Source: Arthrobacter woluwensis (GTDB lineage: Bacteria > Actinomycetota > Actinomycetes > Actinomycetales > Micrococcaceae). Taken from it: a stretch of 64,000 nucleotides of DNA. Positions within the stretch are counted from its first letter, which is position 1, and the number at the start of each line of letters is the position of its first letter. Below, piece after piece: positions 27,976-36,454 of this stretch. The translations under genes and the position numbers were made by a program. The notes below the pieces were generated by a model. The model did no database searches, was not told the origin of the DNA, and saw only the letters and a program-made list of their open reading frames with translations. Location of the stretch: NCBI RefSeq assembly GCF_900105345.1, contig NZ_FNSN01000003.1, positions 434,001 to 498,000 on the forward strand. Direction: 5' to 3'.

Positions 27976-28004
27976 TAGTGGGCGGGCCTGAGGCCCGCCC
28001 ACTA
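27976..28004 (-). terminator. Terminator of cycA
   Basis: Perfect 13-bp stem with a 3-base loop: TAGTGGGCGGGCC (27976-27988), TGA, then 27992-28004. It lies directly after the cycA stop codon on the minus strand, where the exit reads GTATTT. Confidence 0.85.
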
Positions 28005-28011
28005 AAAGACG

Positions 28012-29466
28012 CTACTTCATACTTTGTTTCCACGCCTCATGACGTGCCAGGTGATGCGGCGATCGCCGGATCGCGAGCCAGGCGATCACGAGGATCACGA
28101 ACCAGATCGGCGTCACCAGCAGAGCCGTCAGCGTGTCCGGCTGGGTGGTCAGCGCCCAGATCAGGAAGAGGAAGAACGCGAAGACCACGTAGACCATGGC
28201 GACGCCGCCGGGCATCTTGTACTTCGAGGCCGCGGCCAGTTCGGGACGCTTCTTCCGGTACACGAGGTAGCTCAGCAGGATGATGCTCCACACGAACATG
28301 AAGCAGACGGCGGAGACGGTGGTCACCATGTCGAAGGCGGCGCCGATGTCCTTGCCCGCGTAGAGGAGGACGACGCCGGCGAGGAGCAGCACGCAGGACA
28401 GGAACAGCGCGTTCTGGGGCACCTTGCGGCGGGAGAGCTTGCCGAAGACCGCCGGGGCGTCCCCGTCGCGGGCCAGGCCGAACACCATGCGGGACGTGGA
28501 GTAGATGCCGGAGTTGGCGCTCGACATGGCCGAGGTCAGGACCACGAGATTCACCACGGTGGCCGCGATGCCGAGCCCGGCCAGGGAGAACATGCCGATG
28601 AAGGGGCTGTGACCGGCCTTGAACTCGGTCCACGGGGTGACGGACATCAGGATGATGAGGGCGCCCACGTAGAAGAGCATCACGCGTACGGGGATGGCGT
28701 TGATGGCCTTGGGGAGGTTGTGCTCCGGGTTCTTGGTCTCTGCGGCGGCGGTGCCCACCAGCTCGATGCCCACGAAGGCGAAGACGGCGATCTGGAAGCC
28801 GGCCACGAAGCCCATGAACTCGCGCGGGAAGAAGCCGCCGTGGCTCCAGAGGTTGGTGAAGCTCGCCTGGCCGGCCGGGGACTGGAAGCCCGTGAGGATC
28901 ATGACCAGACCGGTGACGATCAGGGCGACGATCGCGACGATCTTGATGAGCGCGAACCAGAACTCGGTCTCACCGAAGGCCTTCACCGTCGGCAGGTTGA
29001 GTGCCAGGAGGATCAGGATGGTGAGCACGCCGGGGATCCAGAGGGGGATGCCCGGGATGAGGGTCTCCGCATACCCCGCGATCGCGATGACGTCGGCGAC
29101 GCCCGTGACGACCCAGCAGAACCAGTAGGTCCAACCGGTGAAGAACCCGGCCCACGGACCGAGGAGGTCGCCGGCGAAGTCGCTGAACGACTTGTAGTTC
29201 AGGTTCGAGAGCAGCAGTTCGCCCATGGCGCGCATGACGAAGAACAGCATGAAGCCGATGATCATGTACACGAAGATGACGGACGGCCCGGCGACGGAGA
29301 TGGTCTTGCCGCTGCCCATGAACAGGCCGGTGCCGATCGCGCCGCCGATGGCCAGGAGCTGGATGTGCCGGTTGCTCAGGGCCCGGGCGAGATGCGGCTC
29401 GCCCTCGCCCGACGGTGCGGAGCCGGGGGTCCGGGTGGCTGTGGTGGCCGATTGCGGATTGGTCAT
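28012..29466 (-). CDS. cycA: D-serine/D-alanine/glycine transporter (amino-acid permease)
   Basis: 484-residue APC-superfamily proton symporter with about 12 membrane segments. The first half is strikingly close to E. coli CycA: ALSNRHIQLLAIGGAIGTGL, LLSNLNYKSFSDFAGDLLGP, WTYWFCWVVTGVADVIAI, and FQIAVFAFVGIELVGTAAAE further on. The likely role is uptake of D-alanine, D-serine and glycine. The ATG at 29466 is preferred over an upstream in-frame start. Its position near ald and the PTS genes may be incidental. Confidence 0.9.
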   Translation of the reverse strand: MTNPQSATTATRTPGSAPSGEGEPHLARALSNRHIQLLAIGGAIGTGLFMGSGKTISVAGPSVIFVYMIIGFMLFFVMRAMGELLLSNLNYKSFSDFAGDLLGPWAGFFTGWTYWFCWVVTGVADVIAIAGYAETLIPGIPLWIPGVLTILILLALNLPTVKAFGETEFWFALIKIVAIVALIVTGLVMILTGFQSPAGQASFTNLWSHGGFFPREFMGFVAGFQIAVFAFVGIELVGTAAAETKNPEHNLPKAINAIPVRVMLFYVGALIILMSVTPWTEFKAGHSPFIGMFSLAGLGIAATVVNLVVLTSAMSSANSGIYSTSRMVFGLARDGDAPAVFGKLSRRKVPQNALFLSCVLLLAGVVLLYAGKDIGAAFDMVTTVSAVCFMFVWSIILLSYLVYRKKRPELAAASKYKMPGGVAMVYVVFAFFLFLIWALTTQPDTLTALLVTPIWFVILVIAWLAIRRSPHHLARHEAWKQSMK

Positions 29467-29644
29467 GCGGGGCCCTCTCGTTCGCAATGCCTGGTTGTGA
29501 CCTGGCTGACATTTTGCCGCTCATAGCCTAGCGCGAAGGGGATTTCTCCGAAGGGGACAGTTGTCGAATGCTTTCGGGTGTTACGCGGCGAAGTGTCGAA
29601 GGCGGTCTGTCGATGCCCGCAGCCTTCTCGTCGCGAGGCGACTC

Positions 29645-29679
29645 TTGAAGTTAGGTTCCCTAACTGTTAGGATGCCTAA
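29645..29679 (+). promoter_or_regulatory. Promoter overlapped by two tandem MarR-type operators
   Basis: Two perfect palindromes of form TTAGG-N3-CCTAA lie at 29651-29663 and 29667-29679, 16 bases apart start to start. They sit over TTGAAG (29645-29650), a 17-base spacer and TAGGAT (29668-29673). Transcription would begin at or next to the A of the MarR start codon (29682). This leaves no room for a ribosome binding site and implies a leaderless, self-repressed message. Confidence 0.7.
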
Positions 29680-29681
29680 GT

Positions 29682-30128
29682 ATGAACAGCGAATCAGATG
29701 CCGCTCTGGAGCTGGCCCGGACCTTCCGGGAGGCCCTCCGTCAGGCGGTCTACGTCACGCGCCGACTGGACGTCGGGGAGACCGAGCTGACCGGCTCGCA
29801 ATTGAGCCTTCTCACGCAGCTGGCCGACGGCGGGGCGCGCGTCAGTGACATCGCCCGCAATCTGGGGGTGCGCGCGCCCACCGCGACGGAGCAGATCACC
29901 CGGCTCGAAGGCCGCGGCTACGTGCGGCGCGACAGCGATCCCGAGGACTCGCGCGCCGTCGTCGTGCGGCTGACGGATGACGGCTGGGACGCGGTGGCCC
30001 GCGTCAACCTCCGCCGCAACCGCGCCATCGCCGCCGTGATCGACGAGCTGCCGCCGCGCGACCGCGAGGCGCTCGAGGCCGCCATTCCTGTTCTGACCAG
30101 TATTTACGACCGTTTGCGTGGCGAGTGA
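29682..30128 (+). CDS. MarR family transcriptional regulator
   Basis: 148-residue winged-helix repressor. The DNA-binding part reads LTGSQLSLLTQLADGGARVS, DIARNLGVRAPTATEQITRL and the wing GYVRRDSDPEDSRAVVVRLT (about residues 38-105), flanked by dimerisation helices. The ATG at 29682 lies 3 bases after the second operator. The MFS gene follows 40 bases downstream, so the likely circuit is drug-responsive derepression of an efflux pump. The ligand is unknown. Confidence 0.9.
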   Translation: MNSESDAALELARTFREALRQAVYVTRRLDVGETELTGSQLSLLTQLADGGARVSDIARNLGVRAPTATEQITRLEGRGYVRRDSDPEDSRAVVVRLTDDGWDAVARVNLRRNRAIAAVIDELPPRDREALEAAIPVLTSIYDRLRGE

Positions 30129-30168
30129 CCGGACATCCCGGATCCCGCCCACAGGAGAGAAGCGAGTA

Positions 30169-31395
30169 ATGAACCAGCTGGATGAGACCATCCACGAGAG
30201 TCAAGAAGTCCTGGAAGAGGAGAAGGCGTCCTTCTTCCGGCAGCCGAAAGCCGTCTGGGCCACCGCTCTGGCGGCCGTGTTCTCCTTCATGGGGATCGGC
30301 CTGGTGGACCCCATCCTCCCGGCCATCGCGGAGAACCTGCAGGCCAGCCCGAGCCAGGTGTCCCTGCTGTTCACCAGCTACTTCCTGGTGACCGCCGTGG
30401 CCATGCTCATCACCGGCTTCGTCTCCTCGCGGATCGGCGGGAAGAAGACCCTGCTGATCGGTCTGGGCCTGATCGCGGTGTTCGCCTCGCTGTCCGGGCT
30501 GTCCGGCTCGGTGGAGCAGCTCGTCGGCTTCCGCGCCGGCTGGGGTCTCGGCAACGCGCTGTTCGTGGCGACCGCGCTCGCGGTGATCGTCGGCGTGGCC
30601 AGCGGCGGCTCGGGCGTGGCGATCATCCTCTACGAAGCCGCGCTGGGCCTCGGCATCTCGCTCGGCCCGCTCCTGGGCGCCCTGCTGGGCGGCTGGCAGT
30701 GGCGTGCGCCGTTCTTCGGCACCGCCTTCCTCATGGCCGCGGCGTTCATCGCCCTCTTCTTCATGCTGCCGACGCTGCCGAAGCCCGCGCAGAAGGTGCG
30801 GCTCCGTGATCCGATCCTGGCTCTCGGCCACGCGGGTCTGCGCACCACGGCCCTCGCCGGCCTGTTCTACAACTTCGGCTTCTTCACCATCCTGGCCTTC
30901 ACACCGTTCATCCTGCACATGAACGCCTACGGCATCGGGGCCGTGTTCTTCGGCTGGGGCGTCGCGCTCGCGGTGTTCTCCATCTTCGTGGCCCCCATCC
31001 TGCAGCGCCGCTTCGGCACGACGCGCAGCGTGATGATGGCGCTGACCGGCCTGCTCGTGGTACTCGTGGGGCTGGGGCTCGCCGCCCTGGCGCACTCCGT
31101 GCCCACCGTCGTGGTGCTCGTGATCATCTCGGGCGCGCTGCTCGGCATCAACAACACCCTGTTCACCGAGCTGGCCATGGAGGTGTCCGATTCGCCGCGG
31201 CCCGTGGCGTCCGCCGGCTACAACTTCGTGCGCTGGATGGGCGGCGCGCTGGCTCCGTTCATCGCCGCGCAGCTCGGGGAGAATTTCGGGGCGCAGGTGC
31301 CGTTCTTCTTCGCCGCCGTCATCATGGTCCTCTCCCTCGTGGCGATCTTCACGGGCCGGAAGTACCTGAACGCCCACGAGCCGCACATCGTCTGA
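30169..31395 (+). CDS. MFS efflux transporter
   Basis: 408-residue major-facilitator protein with 12 predicted membrane helices. The first is preceded by a Glu-rich cytosolic N-terminus (MNQLDETIHESQEVLEEEK). The motif-A-like loop is VSSRIGGKKTLLIGLGL, and GLVDPILPAIAENL in helix 1 resembles drug:H+ antiporters of the DHA1 class. The start follows AGGAGAGA at about 30153. Co-transcription with the preceding MarR gene suggests export of a toxic compound. Confidence 0.87.
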   Translation: MNQLDETIHESQEVLEEEKASFFRQPKAVWATALAAVFSFMGIGLVDPILPAIAENLQASPSQVSLLFTSYFLVTAVAMLITGFVSSRIGGKKTLLIGLGLIAVFASLSGLSGSVEQLVGFRAGWGLGNALFVATALAVIVGVASGGSGVAIILYEAALGLGISLGPLLGALLGGWQWRAPFFGTAFLMAAAFIALFFMLPTLPKPAQKVRLRDPILALGHAGLRTTALAGLFYNFGFFTILAFTPFILHMNAYGIGAVFFGWGVALAVFSIFVAPILQRRFGTTRSVMMALTGLLVVLVGLGLAALAHSVPTVVVLVIISGALLGINNTLFTELAMEVSDSPRPVASAGYNFVRWMGGALAPFIAAQLGENFGAQVPFFFAAVIMVLSLVAIFTGRKYLNAHEPHIV

Positions 31396-31419
31396 GGCCC
31401 CCACCTCCCGCATCCCCCT

Positions 31420-31480
31420 CGCGAACCGCCAATAGGCGCCCGTATTCCTCGTGAATAAGGGCGCCTACTGGCGGTTCGCG
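31420..31480. terminator. Long 22-bp-arm palindrome after the MFS gene
   Basis: 31420-31441 pairs with 31459-31480 with a single mismatch (CGCGAACCGCCA...GCGCCC with its complement), and an inner ATTC/GAAT pair closes the loop. It is positioned as the terminator of the MarR-MFS operon. Confidence 0.75.
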
Positions 31481-31514
31481 CGTTCATGAGGGGCGCGACG
31501 ACGGCGGCGGAGAG

Positions 31515-31542
31515 CGACGGCGGCGGGCGGCCGCCGCCGTCG
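31515..31542. other. GC-only hairpin upstream of the NCS1 permease
   Basis: CGACGGCGGCGG (31515-31526), loop GCGG, then CCGCCGCCGTCG (31531-31542): a perfect 12-bp stem about 70 bases before the permease start. It may insulate the gene from upstream transcription. Confidence 0.5.
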
Positions 31543-31613
31543 CGCGTCATCGTCCGGGATGCCGGACAGCTTCGCCTGTGATCCGGTTCACAGTGATCCT
31601 CCGCTGGAGTGCA

Positions 31614-33074
31614 ATGGAGCAGAACACCAGCAGGAACCTCAGCCCCGGGAGCGTGACCATGGCGGCAGCCACTCTAGAGATCCGATCCATCGACAGGGTC
31701 CCCAGCGGGGAACGTCACGGCAGCCCGTGGAGTCAGTTCACGCTCTGGTTCGGGGCGAACGCGCAGATCACGGCGATCGTGGACGGCGCCCTGGCCGTGG
31801 TGTTCGGGGCCGACGCATTCTGGGCGATCATCGGCCTGCTGGTGGGCAACCTCCTGGGCGGGGCCGTCATGGCGCTGCACTCGGCGCAGGGGCCGAGCCT
31901 GGGCCTGCCCCAGATGATCTCCAGCCGCGCGCAGTTCGGGGTGTACGGGGCGATCATCCCGCTCGTTTTCGTGATCCTCATGTACATCGGCTTCGCCGCG
32001 ACGGGCACCGTCCTTTCCGGGCAGGCGATCAACCTCATCATCGGGTCGGACAACCGCTCGGTGGGCATCATCGTGTTCGGCGCGCTGACCGCCGTCCTCG
32101 CGATCATGGGCTACCGGTACATCCACGCGCTGGGCCGCGTGGCGACGGTGCTGGGGCTGACCGGTTTCGCGTACCTGACCTTCGTGATCCTGACCCGTTA
32201 CGACATCTCCCAGGTCCTGTTCACCAAGCCCTTCGAGATCAGCACCTTCCTGATCTCGGTCTCCGTCGCGGCCGGCTGGCAGCTGACCTTCGGTCCGTAT
32301 GTCGCGGACTACTCGCGGTACCTGCCGGAGGACACCAGCGCGAAGCGGACGTTCTGGTACACCTTCGCGGGGTCGACCCTCGGGGCGCAGTGGGCCATGA
32401 CCCTGGGCGCCCTGGCCGGCGGGCTCTCCGCCGCAGGGCTCGGCGGGAGCTTCCTCAAGAACCAGGTGGGCTACATGGGCGATCTGGCGGGGGGCGGTCT
32501 GCTGGCGCTCGGCATCTACATCATGATCGTCACCGGCAAGCTGACCGTGAACTGCCTCAACGCGTACGGCTCCTTCATGTGCTCGGCCACGATCTCCACC
32601 GCGTTCAGCCGCCGGAACACGGTCCGGCCCGCGGTCCGCGCGGTGTCCGTGCTCGTGGTGATCGCCCTGAGCGTGATCGTGGCGCTGGTGGCCTCGGCCG
32701 ATTTCCTGAACCTCTTCAAGAACTTCATCCTGCTGCTGCTCATGGTGTTCACGCCGTGGTCGGTCATCAACCTCATCGACTACTACAAGGTGTCCGGTCA
32801 CCGGATCGACGTGGCCGCGCTCTACGACCCGGACGGTCGGTACGGGAGTTGGAACGCGGTGGCGCTCGTGTCCTACGCCATCGGCATCCTCGTGCAGATC
32901 CCGTTCCTCTCCCAGGCCCTCTACACCGGGCCGCTCACCGCCTACCTCGGCGGGACGGACATCTCCTGGATCGTCGGCATCGTGGTGACCGCTGCCGTGT
33001 ACTGGCCGTGGGCGACGGCGGCGAAGCGCTCGCGGGAGCTCCGTGAACGGGAGGGCGCGACGTCGGCGGTCTGA
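31614..33074 (+). CDS. NCS1-family permease (cytosine/purine/hydantoin type)
   Basis: 486-residue nucleobase:cation symporter-1 protein with about 12 membrane segments. Family segments include WFGANAQITAIVDGALAVVF, SAQGPSLGLPQMISSRAQFG and PYVADYSRYLP (about residue 240), the last nearly universal in NCS1 carriers. The start at 31614 is chosen because GGAG lies 4 bases upstream. Substrate (cytosine, purine, allantoin or thiamine-like) is not resolved. No catabolic gene is adjacent. Confidence 0.88.
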   Translation: MEQNTSRNLSPGSVTMAAATLEIRSIDRVPSGERHGSPWSQFTLWFGANAQITAIVDGALAVVFGADAFWAIIGLLVGNLLGGAVMALHSAQGPSLGLPQMISSRAQFGVYGAIIPLVFVILMYIGFAATGTVLSGQAINLIIGSDNRSVGIIVFGALTAVLAIMGYRYIHALGRVATVLGLTGFAYLTFVILTRYDISQVLFTKPFEISTFLISVSVAAGWQLTFGPYVADYSRYLPEDTSAKRTFWYTFAGSTLGAQWAMTLGALAGGLSAAGLGGSFLKNQVGYMGDLAGGGLLALGIYIMIVTGKLTVNCLNAYGSFMCSATISTAFSRRNTVRPAVRAVSVLVVIALSVIVALVASADFLNLFKNFILLLLMVFTPWSVINLIDYYKVSGHRIDVAALYDPDGRYGSWNAVALVSYAIGILVQIPFLSQALYTGPLTAYLGGTDISWIVGIVVTAAVYWPWATAAKRSRELREREGATSAV

Positions 33075-33097
33075 GTCGTCGCCCGGCCCGGTTCCCA

Positions 33098-33121
33098 TTA
33101 GGTGAGGTTAAGCTATCCTAA
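33098..33121. promoter_or_regulatory. Overlapping DtxR/IdeR iron boxes
   Basis: 33103-33121 (TGAGGTTAAGCTATCCTAA) agrees at 16 of 19 positions with the DtxR/IdeR box TTAGGTTAGGCTAACCTAA. A second, overlapping register from 33098 agrees at 15 of 19. It lies 58 bases before the siderophore-interacting protein gene and predicts repression by iron. Confidence 0.75.
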
Positions 33122-33178
33122 TTCCTGCGCGGTCCGGCTGATCGGCCCCGCGACCGAGGATGAGACGGAGGACGGCAG

Positions 33179-33913
33179 ATGGCCCTGACCAAGCACGGCT
33201 GGGAGGGCGTGGTCCTCAAGGCCTTCGGCGCCAAGGACTTCCAGGTCAGGGCGCACGGCAGCCGCTGGATCACTGAGGACTACCTCCGGGTCGACTTCAC
33301 GGGCCGCGAACTGCTGGAGGCCATCGGGACCCACCCCACCGCCTGGATCCGGGTCTGGTTCCCGACCGGAGGCCGCGGCCACCAGCGGGCATACACGCTC
33401 GTGGACCCCGACCCCGCGTCGGGCACGTTCAGCCTCGAATTCGCCATGCACCGTGGGCCTGCGGCCGATTGGGCGCGCGACGCCGCCGCGGGCGACGTCC
33501 TCGACGTCACCATCCAGGGCAGCGCCTTCCGCCTCCCGGACCCCGCGCCACGGCGCGTCCACGCGGTCGGGGACGCTGCGGCGGTCCCGGGCCTCAACAC
33601 CCTCTTGGACGCCCTGGGGGAGACGCCCGCCGTCGTGTTCCTCGAGCAGCAGCATGAGAGCGACGGCGGCATCCCGCTCCGGCTTCGCTCGCAGGACAGC
33701 CTCGTCTGGATCCCACGGGAGGACGACGGGCGGCGCTTCGTCGCCGAGGTGAGCGCCGCCTGGGCTGCCGGCGACCACGCCCTCGACCCGGAACAGGATT
33801 TCGTGTGGATCGCGAGTGAAAGCTCCGCCTTCCGCCACCTGTCCAAGGAGTTGCGGTCCACCCACCGGATGGCGCGGGACCGCGTGGACGCCCTGGGCTA
33901 CTGGCGCGCCTGA
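33179..33913 (+). CDS. Siderophore-interacting protein (ferric-siderophore reductase)
   Basis: 244-residue flavin/NAD(P)H-dependent reductase of the SIP/ViuB family that releases iron from imported ferric siderophores in the cytosol. An N-terminal FAD-binding barrel carries QRAYTLVDPDPASGTFSLEF, with the family's R-x-Y-T motif. The C-terminal NAD-binding domain reads RVHAVGDAAAVPGLNTLLDA and ends FVWIASESSAFRHL and GYWRA. The start is at 33179 with GGACGG upstream. An iron box precedes it. No siderophore transporter is in the window. Confidence 0.92.
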   Translation: MALTKHGWEGVVLKAFGAKDFQVRAHGSRWITEDYLRVDFTGRELLEAIGTHPTAWIRVWFPTGGRGHQRAYTLVDPDPASGTFSLEFAMHRGPAADWARDAAAGDVLDVTIQGSAFRLPDPAPRRVHAVGDAAAVPGLNTLLDALGETPAVVFLEQQHESDGGIPLRLRSQDSLVWIPREDDGRRFVAEVSAAWAAGDHALDPEQDFVWIASESSAFRHLSKELRSTHRMARDRVDALGYWRA

Positions 33914-34051
33914 AGTCCTGTCCGGCTCGGTGGTGTCTTGTCCACAGGGCGCGGTCCACCGGGCCGCGGGGCCATCGCTCGGCATAGGATGAGGCACGGC
34001 GGGCCCGCGTGCAGGACGCGGGACCGGCCTCCAGGGGATGAGGAGCACGGC

Positions 34052-35317
34052 ATGTCGATCGCCCAGCACGGCCCGTCGGGTGTGGCGCAGGAGCCCACCC
34101 GCGAGGTGAGCCCGGTCTGGATCACGGGTGTGGTCCTGGTCAACCTGGGCATCAACGCGGCCTTCTTCGCCCCGCTCCAGGTGCTGCTCGGATTGCAGGC
34201 CGCTCAGCTGGACCCGGGCCAGAAGGAAGGCATCCTCGCCCTGGTGACAGGCTGCGGTGCGGCCGTGTCCCTCGTGGCCAACCCCGTCTTCGGGGCGTTC
34301 AGTGACCGGACCACCGGGCGTTTCGGACGCCGCGTGCCGTGGGTGGTGGGCGGCGCGGTGGTCGGCGCCCTGGCTCTCGTGGCGCTCGCGGGGGTGCCCG
34401 ACGTCGCCCTCATGACCCTGGCCTGGTGCCTGGTGCAGGCCGGCTGCAACGGCGCCTACGCCGCCATCACCGCCGCCATCCCGGACAAGGTCCCCACGGA
34501 GCAGCGCGCCACGGTCGGCGGACTCGCGGCGATGGGGCAGACGGCGGGCATCCTGCTGGGCGCCGTCATCGCGGCCGTGGTCAGCGGCAATCTGTGGCTC
34601 GGCTACGGACTGGCCGCCCTGGCGCTGGTGCTCGGGGTGGTCCTCTTCGCGTTCCGCTCAGGGGACGAGCCGCTCCCGCGCGACGCCGTCCCGCCCCTGA
34701 ACTGGGGGAAGTTCCTGCTGAGCTTCATCACGCCGCTGGCCTCCGCCGATTTCCGCTGGGCCTGGATCACGCGCCTGCTGGTGAACATCGGCAACCATAT
34801 GATCACGCTCTATCTGCTCTTCTTCCTCACGGACGCCGTGCACCTGCAGGAGACCCAGGGCATCCCCGCGGAGACCGGCGTGCTCATCCTGACGGGTCTC
34901 TACGCGATCTTCGTGATCATCACCAGCGTGATCGGCGGGCGGATCAGCGATCGGATGGGCCGGCGGAAACCGCTGGTCATCATCTCGTCCGCGATCATCG
35001 CCACCTCCGCTCTGATCCTGGCGTTCTCCCCGACCTGGGCGGGCGGCCTGATCGGCGCCGCGGTGCTCGGGATCGGCTTCGGCGCGTACCTCGCCGTCGA
35101 CTTCGCGCTCATCACGCAGGTCCTGCCCCACGCCGAGGAGCGCGGCAAGGACCTGGGCGTCATCAACATCGCGAACTCGCTGCCGCAGGTCATCGCGCCG
35201 GCCATCGCCTGGCCGTTCGTGACGCTTTGGGGCGGGTATCTCTCCCTCTATGTCGCCGCCGCGGTGATCGGATTGCTGGGGGCGGTGTTCGTGGTGCGGA
35301 TCAAGGGAGTGGAGTAG
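34052..35317 (+). CDS. MFS transporter
   Basis: 421-residue major-facilitator protein with 12 predicted membrane segments. The loop between helices 2 and 3 is GAFSDRTTGRFGRRVPWVVG, resembling the D-R-T-x-x-R-x-G-R-R-R-P-W motif of sugar-transporting GPH/SLC45-like carriers. This makes a sugar or glycoside substrate more likely than a drug. The start at 34052 follows GATGAGGAGCACGG. A perfect DnaA box (TTGTCCACA, 33938-33946) lies in the 138-bp gap upstream. The next gene starts 2 bases after its stop. Confidence 0.82.
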   Translation: MSIAQHGPSGVAQEPTREVSPVWITGVVLVNLGINAAFFAPLQVLLGLQAAQLDPGQKEGILALVTGCGAAVSLVANPVFGAFSDRTTGRFGRRVPWVVGGAVVGALALVALAGVPDVALMTLAWCLVQAGCNGAYAAITAAIPDKVPTEQRATVGGLAAMGQTAGILLGAVIAAVVSGNLWLGYGLAALALVLGVVLFAFRSGDEPLPRDAVPPLNWGKFLLSFITPLASADFRWAWITRLLVNIGNHMITLYLLFFLTDAVHLQETQGIPAETGVLILTGLYAIFVIITSVIGGRISDRMGRRKPLVIISSAIIATSALILAFSPTWAGGLIGAAVLGIGFGAYLAVDFALITQVLPHAEERGKDLGVINIANSLPQVIAPAIAWPFVTLWGGYLSLYVAAAVIGLLGAVFVVRIKGVE

Positions 35318-35319
35318 CC

Positions 35320-36315
35320 GTGGCCGGTCCCCAGCCTCCCGGGAAGCCTCCCCGGAACCTGCCCCCGCATCCGGTGGGCGGCGGGATGCCCGTGCATCGG
35401 GAGACGCGGGAGATCACCCCCTTCGTGGGCGTGGTCTTCCAGGTCTCGGTGCGGAAGATCGCCGGGGGACTGGGTGAGCGGATCAGGGCCGGGCGCGGCC
35501 TGGACCCGGTGAACCGCTTCGCTTTCCGGGAAGGACCCGGGCGGCTGCAGGGATTCTCCGGGAAGTTCGCCAAGGCGCTCCACGCCGAGATCACGATGGG
35601 CGGCGGGCCGGAGCGGCTCATCCTCCTGGCCCGGAGCCACAGTGGCTTCGCCGGGCTCTGCTACGTCCTGGCCGGGCTGCGGGCTTACCAGGGGCGGCAG
35701 TACCCGCAGGCGGTGGAACTGCTGCGCCGCGGGCAGGAGACGCTCGTGGACGACTCCGCCCACCGTTTCATGCAACGACACCTGCTGGGCCTCGTGGTGG
35801 AGGTCGAGCTCAGTGACGGGGTCGCGGCCCGCATCCTGTACTCCGATGAGGCCCTGCACTACGCCGCCGCGCACGCGCTGCGCGAGGTCGGCGAGGTGGA
35901 GGCCGCCGTCGTCGAGCTGGAACAGGTGCCGCACTCGCCCGCCAAGGCGCTCGCGCTCGCGCAGCTGGCGAGTCTGCAGGAGGACTTCGAGTCCGTGATC
36001 CGGCTGAGTGAGGGCGCACGGAACGCGGACGAGCTGAGCGCCGCGCTGCTGCTCCTGCGGGCGCGCGCTCAGCGGCAGAGCGGCCGCCTCAAGGACGCGG
36101 ACGAGACGCTGACCGAAGTGCTGCGGCGCAAAGGCACGGCGCTGCAGCTGCGCAATGCGGCGCTGACCGAGCGCGCGCTTCTGGTGCTCGACGCCGGCTG
36201 GAAGGCCCTGCCGCGCACGCGCCCCGGGCGGGTGGCGGCGAAGCCGCGGTCGGGTGAGCGGGACGCCCACCAGGAGTGGAGCAAGGAGTTCCGGAGACTC
36301 AAGCGCCGGAAGTGA
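35320..36315 (+). CDS. TPR-like helical repeat protein of unknown function
   Basis: 331-residue soluble protein from a GTG at 35320 with GGAG 5 bases upstream; an alternative ATG lies at 35386. After a Pro-rich N-terminus the protein is a succession of paired helices with tetratricopeptide-like spacing (for example CYVLAGLRAYQGRQYPQAVE, then HALREVGEVEAAVVELEQ, then ARAQRQSGRLKDADETLTEV), followed by a basic tail EFRRLKRRK. It is probably co-transcribed with the MFS gene 2 bases upstream. Its role is probably protein-protein interaction. No catalytic motif is seen. Confidence 0.72.
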   Translation: MAGPQPPGKPPRNLPPHPVGGGMPVHRETREITPFVGVVFQVSVRKIAGGLGERIRAGRGLDPVNRFAFREGPGRLQGFSGKFAKALHAEITMGGGPERLILLARSHSGFAGLCYVLAGLRAYQGRQYPQAVELLRRGQETLVDDSAHRFMQRHLLGLVVEVELSDGVAARILYSDEALHYAAAHALREVGEVEAAVVELEQVPHSPAKALALAQLASLQEDFESVIRLSEGARNADELSAALLLLRARAQRQSGRLKDADETLTEVLRRKGTALQLRNAALTERALLVLDAGWKALPRTRPGRVAAKPRSGERDAHQEWSKEFRRLKRRK

Positions 36316-36454
36316 CCCCGGAAAATCCCGGAAGAGGCCCCGAACCGGCCCGGAAGGGGCTTCTGAACTGCGGTTTCGTCATGGGTGGTTGACGCGCGGT
36401 GAGCGGATCGGCTTGAGTGGAGAGACCACGCGAACCGGGGAGGCGGCGCTGCGC

